This document shows positions 1 through 4,813 of a DNA stretch of 5,084 nt, piece after piece. Position 1 is the stretch's first letter. The number at the start of each line of letters is the position of its first letter. The notes under the pieces are model-generated. The model worked only from the letters and a program-made list of their open reading frames with translations, had not been told where the DNA came from and did no database searches. Source of the stretch: an uncultured Halomicronema sp. (GTDB taxonomy: Bacteria; Cyanobacteriota; Cyanobacteriia; Phormidesmidales; Phormidesmidaceae); NCBI GenBank assembly GCA_937897665.1, contig CALCPB010000863.1:1-5084 (forward strand). Direction: 5' to 3'. The translations under genes were made by a program, and so were the position numbers.

Positions 1-1448
1 AATAAGGCATAAAATTTAGTTTCCGGAAGCTCAATTTTGCCACTGCATAACAAGATTCCTCCAATGGTTGATCCATATAGAAGGACTCCTCCGATCGCTT
101 TAAAGCCTTCGTCAAAAGTTATGTTGCCTTTCACCTCGATATCTTGTGCACAAAGAGTGAAATCCCCCATGCCTGACCACTCGAAATCACAATTTTTGCA
201 ATTCAGATCACCGCCAATTATTGCTCCATTCAGAAACACCTGGCCAACCGATTTGAAGCCTTTACTAAAATGAACAGAGCCGCCAACTTTTATGTTCGGT
301 GCGTTCAAGGTATTGCCATGATTTTTTGCATGCTCAAACGTACCTCTATGACATTGCAGATTGCCGCCAATGACTGTTCCATTCAAAGAGATGCGTCCTA
401 TTACATTGAAACCTTCGCTCAAATGCATGGAACCCCTTACCTCCATAGCCTGAGCTATCAAGGCATGCTCCTGTGCCTGAGGATGCTTGAACGCCCCACC
501 ACCACACTGCAAGCTGCCGCCAATGACCGTTTCACTCAGGAGAACTATTCCCAATGCTTTGAATCCGCTGCCCATAAAGACCGTTCTTCTTACCCTCATG
601 CCACTGGCCTGTAAGGCATAGTTCTCGTGAAGAGAATGCTCAAAAGTCCCACCGCTGCACTGCAGGCTGCCGTCAATATTTGCTCCACTTAGATTTACTC
701 CCCCCTTTGCGTTAAAGCCTTCGCATAAATGCACGGAGCCCTTTACCTCGATGTTGACGGCAATTAAGATTAAGGTCTTTTCATGGAAGACACCTTCAAC
801 GAATAAAGAGCCATTGCCCGTCACCATTTCGGGTGGCAGTATAAATCGTGTGGGATATTCAAAAGTGGCATTGTTGCAAACTAAGTCTTTACCGATCGTT
901 GAGTTACTTAGGAATACTCCCCCTATAGCTTTGAATTCTTTATCTAAGAACATAGAACCCTTCACTTCTATGTTCCCAGCCAGTAACACATACTTTCCGT
1001 ACATGGAATGCCCAAAGATCCCGTTTGTGCACTCTAGATCGCCACCGATAGTGGCTCCGTTTATCTTCACGCCTCCCATCGACTTGAAACCTTCGCTTAA
1101 AAACATAGAGCCTTCTACATCTATGTTCATAGCAGTCAGGGCATACTCTTTGCTCCCAGCATGCTCAAAAGTGCCGTGTTTGCAATCCAGGTTGCCGCCA
1201 ATGGTCGCGCTGCTCAGCGATACGCGGCCCGTGGCGTGGAAGTCATCGCTCAACAAGACGCTGCCCTTGATTTCAGTACTTTGGGCGTTGAGCGCATCGC
1301 CGTTCTGCCCGTCAAAGCAGCCTTTGTAGCAATCAAGGTTGCCGCCAATGGTCGCGCCGAGCAGCGATATGCTCCCCGTGGCGTGGAAGCCATTGCACAA
1401 AAAAACGCCACTCTCGACTTGCAGACCTGTTGCGTTAATTGCAAGGGC
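1..1448 (-). repeat. Coding tandem repeat array, 153-nt period, nine units in view
   Basis: The I-G-G-x-L-x-C motif recurs with its Ile at residues 177, 226, 277, 328, 401, 452, 503, 554 and 605 of the encoded protein. The spacing is 51 residues (153 nt) in six of eight intervals, 49 residues (147 nt) between units 1 and 2, and 73 residues (219 nt) between units 4 and 5. Each unit ends in a cysteine (183, 232, 283, 334, 407, 458, 509, 560, 611). Unit 4 varies (IGKDLVC) and unit 5 has IDGSLQC. The array continues past the left edge. Repeat DNA has diverged in most units, but units 1 and 2 remain close at the nucleotide level. Confidence 0.92.
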
Positions 1449-1877
1449 TGTTGGAGTAGAGCCTTTTCGTTGAGTGGCAACGTGAGATCCGGCAAGGTTC
1501 AGAACCTTCAATTTGGCTCTGGTCAGCTGAATCGGCTCAAGAAAAATACATCGATTCAGAATCAAGGGAAACTCTAAATAGGCATCCTGGAGATCTAGTT
1601 CTCCTTCAATAATCTGGGCTCCAATAATCCTTATTCCCCGATGAGTAAGGTATTCGCCAGCCGCTTTATCTGCGCATAGCCACACCACCAACGATGCCCT
1701 TAAATGCCTTTCTGCACTCCACTTATCGGCTGTTGATAGATCGTTCAGCGCCTCATTTCCATCGCTAAAATCTGCTTTCTTTCCCGCCGCGACTGCCCGC
1801 AGCAATTTCTGCTCCGACTCTGTCAACTCAAACGTTTCCGCTGCCAACTTGATTAACGCTTCAGCCTTCGAGGTCAT
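1..1877 (-). CDS. Large 51-residue-repeat, probable beta-helix protein (3' end outside window)
   Basis: Reading the minus strand from ATG at 1877 gives 625 uninterrupted codons to the window edge, so the C-terminus is missing. An in-frame TAA lies three codons before the ATG, which fixes this as the first possible start; the upstream CCAGG is only a weak ribosome site. Residues 1-143 form a non-repeated region: a helical stretch with LTESEQKLLRAV at 18-29, W53 and a WLC at 66-68, then degenerate coils (GELDL at 92-96). From residue 144 the protein is a repeat array with consensus IxVxGSxxLxxGFxAxG followed by VxLxGATIGGxLxCxxGxFEH. The alternating hydrophobic/Gly pattern suggests stacked beta-helix coils, related in style to pentapeptide and bactofilin repeats. 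The same architecture occurs in bacterial proteins often labelled hypothetical or 'membrane-associated oxidoreductase', but no catalytic motif, signal peptide or membrane segment is visible. Function is unknown; a structural or binding scaffold is an inference. Confidence 0.9.
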   Translation of the reverse strand, partial: MTSKAEALIKLAAETFELTESEQKLLRAVAAGKKADFSDGNEALNDLSTADKWSAERHLRASLVVWLCADKAAGEYLTHRGIRIIGAQIIEGELDLQDAYLEFPLILNRCIFLEPIQLTRAKLKVLNLAGSHVATQRKGSTPTALAINATGLQVESGVFLCNGFHATGSISLLGATIGGNLDCYKGCFDGQNGDALNAQSTEIKGSVLLSDDFHATGRVSLSSATIGGNLDCKHGTFEHAGSKEYALTAMNIDVEGSMFLSEGFKSMGGVKINGATIGGDLECTNGIFGHSMYGKYVLLAGNIEVKGSMFLDKEFKAIGGVFLSNSTIGKDLVCNNATFEYPTRFILPPEMVTGNGSLFVEGVFHEKTLILIAVNIEVKGSVHLCEGFNAKGGVNLSGANIDGSLQCSGGTFEHSLHENYALQASGMRVRRTVFMGSGFKALGIVLLSETVIGGSLQCGGGAFKHPQAQEHALIAQAMEVRGSMHLSEGFNVIGRISLNGTVIGGNLQCHRGTFEHAKNHGNTLNAPNIKVGGSVHFSKGFKSVGQVFLNGAIIGGDLNCKNCDFEWSGMGDFTLCAQDIEVKGNITFDEGFKAIGGVLLYGSTIGGILLCSGKIELPETKFYAL

Positions 1878-1900
1878 ACCTGGAAATTAACCCAAAACAA

Positions 1901-1920
1901 CAGAGGTATTGCCCCCTCTG
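1901..1920 (-). terminator. Terminator- or attenuator-like hairpin in the leader of the repeat gene
   Basis: On the minus strand CAGAGG and CCTCTG pair in a 6-bp stem around an 8-nt loop, followed by the T-rich run TTGTTTT. The structure sits 23 nt before the ATG at 1877. It could end transcripts arriving from the tRNA side, act as a weak attenuator, or simply protect the 5' end of the mRNA. The stem is short, so the call is tentative. Confidence 0.35.
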
Positions 1921-1929
1921 CGTTCAAAG

Positions 1930-1958
1930 ATAATGAGCGGTATTAATAATCAGTCCAA
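1930..1958 (-). promoter_or_regulatory. Possible sigma-70-type promoter for the repeat gene
   Basis: On the minus strand TTGGAC (1953-1958) and CATTAT (1930-1935) are separated by exactly 17 bp. The -10 box matches the consensus at four of six positions and the -35 box at its first three. Transcription would start near 1923, just before the hairpin at 1901-1920, giving a leader of about 45 nt. The region is AT-rich, so chance matches are likely. Confidence 0.3.
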
Positions 1959-2009
1959 ACTTAATCACATTTGCAGATCCCCTCGGCTCCTACATAGAAG
2001 CTGAAAAAA

Positions 2010-2051
2010 TGCCAAGAGGCGGGCTTGAAGCGCCGATACGAGGATTTTCAG
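2010..2051 (-). repeat. Partial copy of tRNA-Phe 3' half (attachment-site-like direct repeat)
   Basis: This 42-bp stretch matches 2149-2190, the part of the tRNA-Phe gene from nucleotide 32 (anticodon loop) to the discriminator base, with three substitutions at tRNA positions 46, 53 and 68. The orientation is the same. Similarity carries on for about ten bases beyond the tRNA 3' end (GCTGAAA at 2000-2006 and at 2138-2144, with a one-base length difference). It stops at the anticodon-loop side: aligning the next 31 bases with the tRNA 5' half gives only chance matches. The G53 to C change breaks a T-stem pair, so this is not a working tRNA. Tyrosine integrases commonly use tRNA 3' halves as attB and leave such a copy at the far end of the insert; that origin is inferred. 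Confidence 0.75.
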
Positions 2052-2110
2052 CCCCAGCAAAAAGGCTTTGAGGAGTTGCCCAAACAAATAAGCATGTGTC
2101 TTTGGTGGAA

Positions 2111-2130
2111 CCATTAGTACAAACTAACGG
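2111..2130 (-). terminator. Hairpin downstream of tRNA-Phe, possible terminator or 3'-end processing signal
   Basis: Minus-strand RNA would read CCGUUAGU, loop UUGU, ACUAAUGG: an 8-bp stem with one G-U pair. The same position on the plus strand is an A-C mismatch, so the fold suits minus-strand RNA. It begins 18 bases after the mature tRNA 3' end. Only UUCC follows, so it is not a textbook intrinsic terminator. Confidence 0.4.
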
Positions 2131-2148
2131 GGGTATGGCTGAAACGTA

Positions 2149-2221
2149 TGCCAGGAGGCGGGCTTGAACCGCCGACACGAGGATTTTCAGTCCTCTGCTC
2201 TACCAGCTGAGCTATCCCGGC
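2149..2221 (-). tRNA. tRNA-Phe (anticodon GAA)
   Basis: The minus strand folds as a standard 73-nt cloverleaf. The acceptor arm GCCGGGA pairs with TCCTGGC (one G-T pair), the D-stem is GCTC/GAGC, the anticodon stem GAGGA/TCCTC encloses loop CTGAAAA, and the T-stem GGCGG/CCGCC encloses TTCAAGC. The discriminator base is A. Anticodon GAA lies at 2188-2186, which reads phenylalanine codons UUC and UUU. The genome continues with TACG after the discriminator, so CCA is not encoded and must be added after transcription, as is common in cyanobacteria. Its 3' half is duplicated at 2010-2051. No convincing -35/-10 pair was found upstream. Confidence 0.97.
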
Positions 2222-2223
2222 TA

Positions 2224-2245
2224 AAGCGCTGTAATTTAAGCGCTT
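2224..2245. other. Inverted repeat just upstream of tRNA-Phe
   Basis: AAGCGCT (2224-2230) and AGCGCTT (2239-2245) are perfect 7-bp inverted arms around the 8-bp AT-rich spacer GTAATTTA. The dyad starts two bases upstream of the mature tRNA 5' end. It could lie in the precursor leader or be a protein site over the promoter. No function is established from the sequence. Confidence 0.4.
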
Positions 2246-2300
2246 GATTAAGATAACAGACTCAATGAATCCACCGCAAGCTTTTATTGAAGTTGAAGCG

Positions 2301-2336
2301 ACCCGCTCAGCCGAGGTGTAGCGCTGAGCAGCGGGT
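2301..2336 (-). terminator. Strong GC-rich hairpin downstream of the PPC-like gene
   Basis: ACCCGCT (2301-2307) pairs with AGCGGGT (2330-2336), and inner CAGC (2308-2311) pairs with GCTG (2323-2326) after a three-base bulge. It lies 65 to 100 bases past the stop codon of the gene ending at 2401 and before the tRNA on the same strand. No T-run follows on either strand, so it is a stable 3'-end structure rather than a proven terminator. Confidence 0.45.
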
Positions 2337-2400
2337 TCCTCATGAGCGATCGCGACACGCCCCCATCGGGCGGCACGGCGAATTTATTGAGCCCTCCGTC

Positions 2401-2853
2401 CTACTCCACCGGGCGCAGCCGCGCGACCTTGAGCACAAATTCTCCATTGCCCTGCCCCGCATAGGATCGCACCCGAACGGTGTACATGCCCGATTGAGTG
2501 ATGCGGGCAAACAGCAGCGAGTTGGTGGTGCCGTCGGGGCCGTCGTCATTTTCGCCGACGGTAGTGCCATCCGGGCCGAGCAGTGTGACCAGCGTGTCAA
2601 ACTCTTCTGAAATCAAGTCGATCGCCACCTGGTCGCCATCTTCTAACTGCACCGTATAGTCGCGGGCATAGCCGCCCACCCCAGTGGGAATATCATCTTC
2701 CGACAGGGTATCGGTCAGCTCGCGGGTTGCCGGCATCGGAATCGGGGTATAAATGGCGTCTTGGGCCTGAGCCTGAACAGCGGTAAGACTCAGGGTGCCG
2801 GCCAGAGCCAGGGGCATCCACAGCAGCGAGCGAGCGGCGCGGGTTAACTTCAT
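2401..2853 (-). CDS. Secreted protein with a PPC-like beta-sandwich domain
   Basis: The 150-residue product starts with a clear signal peptide: basic KLTRAAR at 2-8, a hydrophobic core at about 10-26, and AQAQ with likely cleavage after Ala28 or Ala30. Residues 62-143 match the pattern of the bacterial pre-peptidase C-terminal (PPC) domain: YTVQLEDGDQVAIDL at 66-80, FDTLVTLLGPDGT at 85-97, the acidic turn ENDD at 101-104, and a final strand pair SGMYTVRVRSY at 121-131. PPC domains usually trail secreted peptidases; here the domain stands alone with no protease, as in many small cyanobacterial exported proteins. It is probably periplasmic or extracellular, and its ligand is unknown. The ATG is preceded by CCCTCCT, which is not a Shine-Dalgarno site, but the signal peptide supports this start. 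The upstream neighbour on the same strand is 106 bp away. Confidence 0.88.
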   Translation of the reverse strand: MKLTRAARSLLWMPLALAGTLSLTAVQAQAQDAIYTPIPMPATRELTDTLSEDDIPTGVGGYARDYTVQLEDGDQVAIDLISEEFDTLVTLLGPDGTTVGENDDGPDGTTNSLLFARITQSGMYTVRVRSYAGQGNGEFVLKVARLRPVE

Positions 2854-2885
2854 AGGAGGGTATGCAAATGGGAGATTTCGGTGCC

Positions 2886-2913
2886 ATTATGGCTCAGCTT
2901 GGGGCGCTTGCAG
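2886..2913 (-). promoter_or_regulatory. Possible promoter of the PPC-like gene
   Basis: On the minus strand CATAAT (2886-2891) matches the -10 consensus at five of six positions. It is preceded at 16 bp by CTGCAA (2908-2913), a poor -35 match. Transcription would start near 2879, giving a leader of about 26 nt. The -35 side overlaps a HIP1 site and the inverted repeat at 2898-2926. Confidence 0.35.
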
Positions 2914-2926
2914 CGATCGCCCCGAG
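2898..2926. other. Inverted repeat overlapping a HIP1 site between two minus-strand genes
   Basis: CTTGGGGCG (2898-2906) and CGCCCCGAG (2918-2926) form 9-bp arms with one G-T pair around 11 bases. It lies after the stop of the gene ending at 2960 and before the promoter-like boxes of the next gene. It may be that gene's 3'-end hairpin or an operator. No T-run follows. Confidence 0.4.
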
Positions 2927-2959
2927 CAAAATTAGGCACAAAGTTACGGGTGCGATCGC

Positions 2960-3175
2960 TTACCGGGGCGCATCGGCTTTGTAGAAGTCGTCTTTGGTGG
3001 GCTCTTGACCGCCGCCGTCAGCATTGATACAGCCGGATTTATCGACGTATTTACACACTCTGGCCCAGAGGCGGGCGCGGTTACCGGCGGGGCCAGTCGC
3101 AAATTGCACGCGATCGCCCCCCACGACCCCCACCATAATTTTGACGCTACAGACGGGACAGGTTTGAATTTTCAT
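2960..3175 (-). CDS. Small four-cysteine protein, possible zinc-binding, unknown function
   Basis: The 71-residue product begins MKIQTCPVC. Cysteines at 6, 9, 41 and 49 form a C-x2-C ... C-x7-C arrangement compatible with a zinc ribbon. Between them are a Gly-rich stretch (VGVVGGDRV at 15-23) and GNRARLWARVC at 31-41; the tail is acidic and hydrophilic. It resembles small conserved cyanobacterial proteins of unknown function, although no family name can be given with confidence. It has no signal peptide or membrane segment, so it is probably cytoplasmic. The start is the only ATG ahead of the CPVC motif; the nearest purine-rich stretch (GGAAGAGAG) lies about 13 bases upstream, too far for a good ribosome site. 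A DNA-, RNA- or redox-related role would be a guess. Confidence 0.75.
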   Translation of the reverse strand: MKIQTCPVCSVKIMVGVVGGDRVQFATGPAGNRARLWARVCKYVDKSGCINADGGGQEPTKDDFYKADAPR

Positions 3176-3254
3176 GGGCGCACCGTTGCTCTCTTCCCAA
3201 AAATCATCTCAAGTTTTTTGCGGTTTGCCCACGCATCGCGGCAAAAATTGCCGG

Positions 3255-3284
3255 TTTATCATCGAGACTCGCCTGCTCGATCAA
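3255..3284 (-). promoter_or_regulatory. Possible promoter of the four-cysteine gene
   Basis: On the minus strand TTGATC (3279-3284) and GATAAA (3255-3260) are 18 bp apart, each matching the sigma-70 consensus at four of six positions. The predicted transcript would start close to a short hairpin (CGGCAA 3239-3244, TTGCCG 3248-3253) and have a leader of about 70 nt. Confidence 0.25.
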
Positions 3285-3397
3285 GGTATATCAGCGGCTG
3301 GAGCCTGGAAACATGGTGACAGCGCCCCAGGAGAATTTTCGCCCGCCGCCGCCAAACATATAGCGCGACAATGGCACCAGCCAAGTAGCGAAGCACC

Positions 3398-4420
3398 GTG
3401 AGCGCCATGCCTGAGGCCCCCCTGCCCGATTCCTCCTCTGATGTTCCTGCCTCTGAGTTACCCGACGCCGAGTGGACTGATGAAAGCGGCGGCGAAGAGG
3501 CAATGCCCGCCGCTGTGCCGCCGCCCCTCAAGGTAGAGTCCACGACCGGTGCTCAGGAGAACGCTGATGCCGCTGACGCGGAATGGACTGACGAAAGCGG
3601 CTTTCATGACTCGGTGCCGGTTCCCGAGCCCCCCCCGCTTGAGGCTCAGGTCGCGACCGATGTTTGGGATGCGGGCACCTCTGACTGGCTAGAAGACCCC
3701 ACCGACCCGCCCTTAGCGGCAGCGGCTCCCACCACTCAAGATGCTTTAGCCTGGCTCAAACCGCTGGGGCGGCGATCGCGCACGGCTTGGCAGCGACTAC
3801 TGAGGGGGATTCGCGGTCGCATTCCTGCCGCGGCTAATCTATCTGATGGTATTTTGAGCGGCCTGCTGATCGGCATCTTGGTGCTCTTACTGACCCTGAT
3901 CAATAGCGTGCGACAGCCCACCGTGGCCGCGCCGCCGCCCGCCCCAGAACCGGTGTCGTCGCCGGATCTACCTGCCATTCCTGAGGTTGAGGTGCCCGCA
4001 TCACGGCCAGCCACTCCGACCTTGCCAGACGCGGCCAGCTCGCCTTTGGACACTGCCGCTGCCGCGCTACAGAGCGATCGCATTGCCAATCTGCAGGCGC
4101 AGCTGACCGACAGCACAATTCTCAACGCCAAGCGCGTGATTGATTCGGTGCAGGCGGACTTCACGGCCAACCGCCTCACGCTCATTGTTAACGGCGACTG
4201 GTATCGCCTCTCGGACTATGACCAGACCCAACTAGCTCAGCAGTTGATGACGCAAGCGGTCGATCTGGCTTTCACAACGCTAGAGCTGCAAACGACCACA
4301 GGCGAGCTAATTGCCCGCACTCCGGTGATTGGCGATGAAATGGTGATCTTTTTGCGATCGGCCCCGCCCGTAGTTGAGCCGCCGCCCCGACCACGCTATC
4401 GCCTCACGGTTGATCGGTAG
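3398..4420 (+). CDS. Single-pass membrane protein with Pro/acid-rich N-terminus and C-terminal domain, unknown function
   Basis: This frame encodes 340 residues from GTG at 3398, or 337 from ATG at 3407. An in-frame TAG at 3386-3388 rules out an earlier start, and neither candidate has a good ribosome site. Residues 1-115 are acidic, Pro-rich and probably disordered, with a 37-residue duplication carrying DAEWTDESG at 23-31 and 60-68. A basic segment (GRRSRTAWQRLLRGIRGR, 124-141) precedes one membrane helix at about 152-171. This predicts an N-terminus in the cytoplasm and a C-terminus in the periplasm or lumen. A second Pro-rich linker covers 174-215. Residues about 230-325 form a compact domain with ILNAKRVIDSVQADF, LTLIVNGDWYRLS and VIGDEMVIFLR. 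The layout resembles conserved cyanobacterial single-pass proteins without a known role. Two HIP1 sites lie inside the gene, indicating a native gene. Confidence 0.88.
   Translation: MSAMPEAPLPDSSSDVPASELPDAEWTDESGGEEAMPAAVPPPLKVESTTGAQENADAADAEWTDESGFHDSVPVPEPPPLEAQVATDVWDAGTSDWLEDPTDPPLAAAAPTTQDALAWLKPLGRRSRTAWQRLLRGIRGRIPAAANLSDGILSGLLIGILVLLLTLINSVRQPTVAAPPPAPEPVSSPDLPAIPEVEVPASRPATPTLPDAASSPLDTAAAALQSDRIANLQAQLTDSTILNAKRVIDSVQADFTANRLTLIVNGDWYRLSDYDQTQLAQQLMTQAVDLAFTTLELQTTTGELIARTPVIGDEMVIFLRSAPPVVEPPPRPRYRLTVDR
3464..3685 (+). repeat. In-frame 37-residue tandem duplication in the membrane protein's N-terminus
   Basis: Residues 23-59 and 60-96 align: DAEWTDESG occurs at 23 and 60, and PPPL at 41 and 78. 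A weaker SDWLEDP begins at 95, where a third unit would start. The DNA copies differ mostly at synonymous sites (GCC/GCG, GAG/GAA, GAT/GAC), so the peptide motif seems to be preserved. Confidence 0.75.
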
Positions 4421-4421
4421 C

Positions 4422-4484
4422 GCGGTGGTTCATTGGCGCTGGGCATCAGCCACTCGCAACGGTTTACCTTGATGAATCCGCCGC
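4422..4484. terminator. Long imperfect dyad in the convergent gap, possible bidirectional terminator
   Basis: GCGGTGGTTCAT (4422-4433) pairs with ATGAATCCGCCGC (4472-4484) over 12 bp, with one G-T pair and one bulged T. A small inner hairpin GCTG/CAGC is possible. It fills the 72-bp gap between the plus-strand gene ending at 4420 and the minus-strand gene ending at 4493, where a shared 3'-end structure is expected. No T-run is present on either side. Confidence 0.45.
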
Positions 4485-4492
4485 TCTACACA

Positions 4493-4777
4493 CTATTCGC
4501 GGTTGAAGGTCGGCTGGGGATTCACCAGATCTAGCCGATTGAGGCCCCACACCAGGCCAATCGACAGCAAACCACCCACCACCAGGCCAAACAACAGCAG
4601 CCCCACAATAAAATTGCGCATCAGGCGTTTGTCAGAGGCGAGCCGCGCCTGACTGGCCGCCGATCGCCGGGCATCATAGTCGTGACGCTGCTCTAGCTGG
4701 TTGGCAAACTCGGCCTCTACGTCATTGGCGTCAGGCAGCGGTTGAGAATTGGGATTGTGAAATGGCGGTTGTTCCAT
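4493..4777 (-). CDS. Small single-pass membrane protein, unknown function
   Basis: The product is 94 residues from ATG at 4777. An in-frame ATG at 4804 would add nine residues, but the 4777 start is preferred: AGGCGAG lies a few bases before it, while a -10-like box at 4814-4819 would leave the 4804 start almost no leader. Residues 1-50 are hydrophilic and charged (VEAEFANQLEQRHDYDARR at 20-38) and may form a short helix. Residues 56-79 are one hydrophobic helix with glycines at 59, 64, 68, 69, 74 and 78, a pattern that can support helix packing. The tail (RLDLVNPQPTFNRE) is short and polar. Basic residues before the helix (K50, R51, R54) favour a cytoplasmic N-terminus. It is not recognised as a named family. 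It converges on the membrane protein gene ending at 4420. Confidence 0.8.
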   Translation of the reverse strand: MEQPPFHNPNSQPLPDANDVEAEFANQLEQRHDYDARRSAASQARLASDKRLMRNFIVGLLLFGLVVGGLLSIGLVWGLNRLDLVNPQPTFNRE

Positions 4778-4813
4778 GGTCTCGCCTGTTGAGAGTGAGA
4801 GCATTGAGGCACG

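Noticed and set aside
37..1329. Other plus-strand frames at 37-273, 270-614 and 751-1329
   Set aside because: All lie opposite the long minus-strand gene, share its 153-nt periodicity, and have Pro/Ser-rich compositions typical of antisense translation.
1..1448. CRISPR array or non-coding satellite
   Set aside because: The repeats are coding, with a 153-nt period in frame, and the units are diverged throughout; there is no short identical repeat with unique spacers.
1161..1577. Plus-strand open frame with internal repeats (AANGRA, RGVE)
   Set aside because: It is antisense to the minus-strand repeat gene. Its repetition is the mirror of the coding repeats, and the minus frame is continuous over 625 codons with a coherent protein pattern.
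2010..2082. A complete second tRNA-Phe gene or full-length pseudogene
   Set aside because: Only nucleotides 32-73 are matched. The region where the 5' half should be (2052-2082) agrees with it at about chance level.
1990..2178. Minus-strand 62-codon frame
   Set aside because: It runs through the tRNA-Phe 3' half and its copy. The sequence is explained by those RNA-type features.
2287..2610. Plus-strand 107-codon frame and the minus-strand frame 2340-2600
   Set aside because: Both overlap the PPC-like gene in other frames. That gene has a signal peptide and recognisable domain pattern, and these have neither.
3005..3401. Plus-strand frames at 3005-3319 and 3174-3401
   Set aside because: The first is antisense to the four-cysteine gene. 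The second lies mostly in the intergenic region between it and the membrane protein gene and shows no domain or composition suggesting a gene.
3736..4185. Minus-strand frames inside the membrane protein gene (3736-4185, 3900-4118)
   Set aside because: GC-rich antisense shadows, rich in Ser, Arg and Ala. The plus frame has a clear membrane helix and conserved-looking C-terminal domain.
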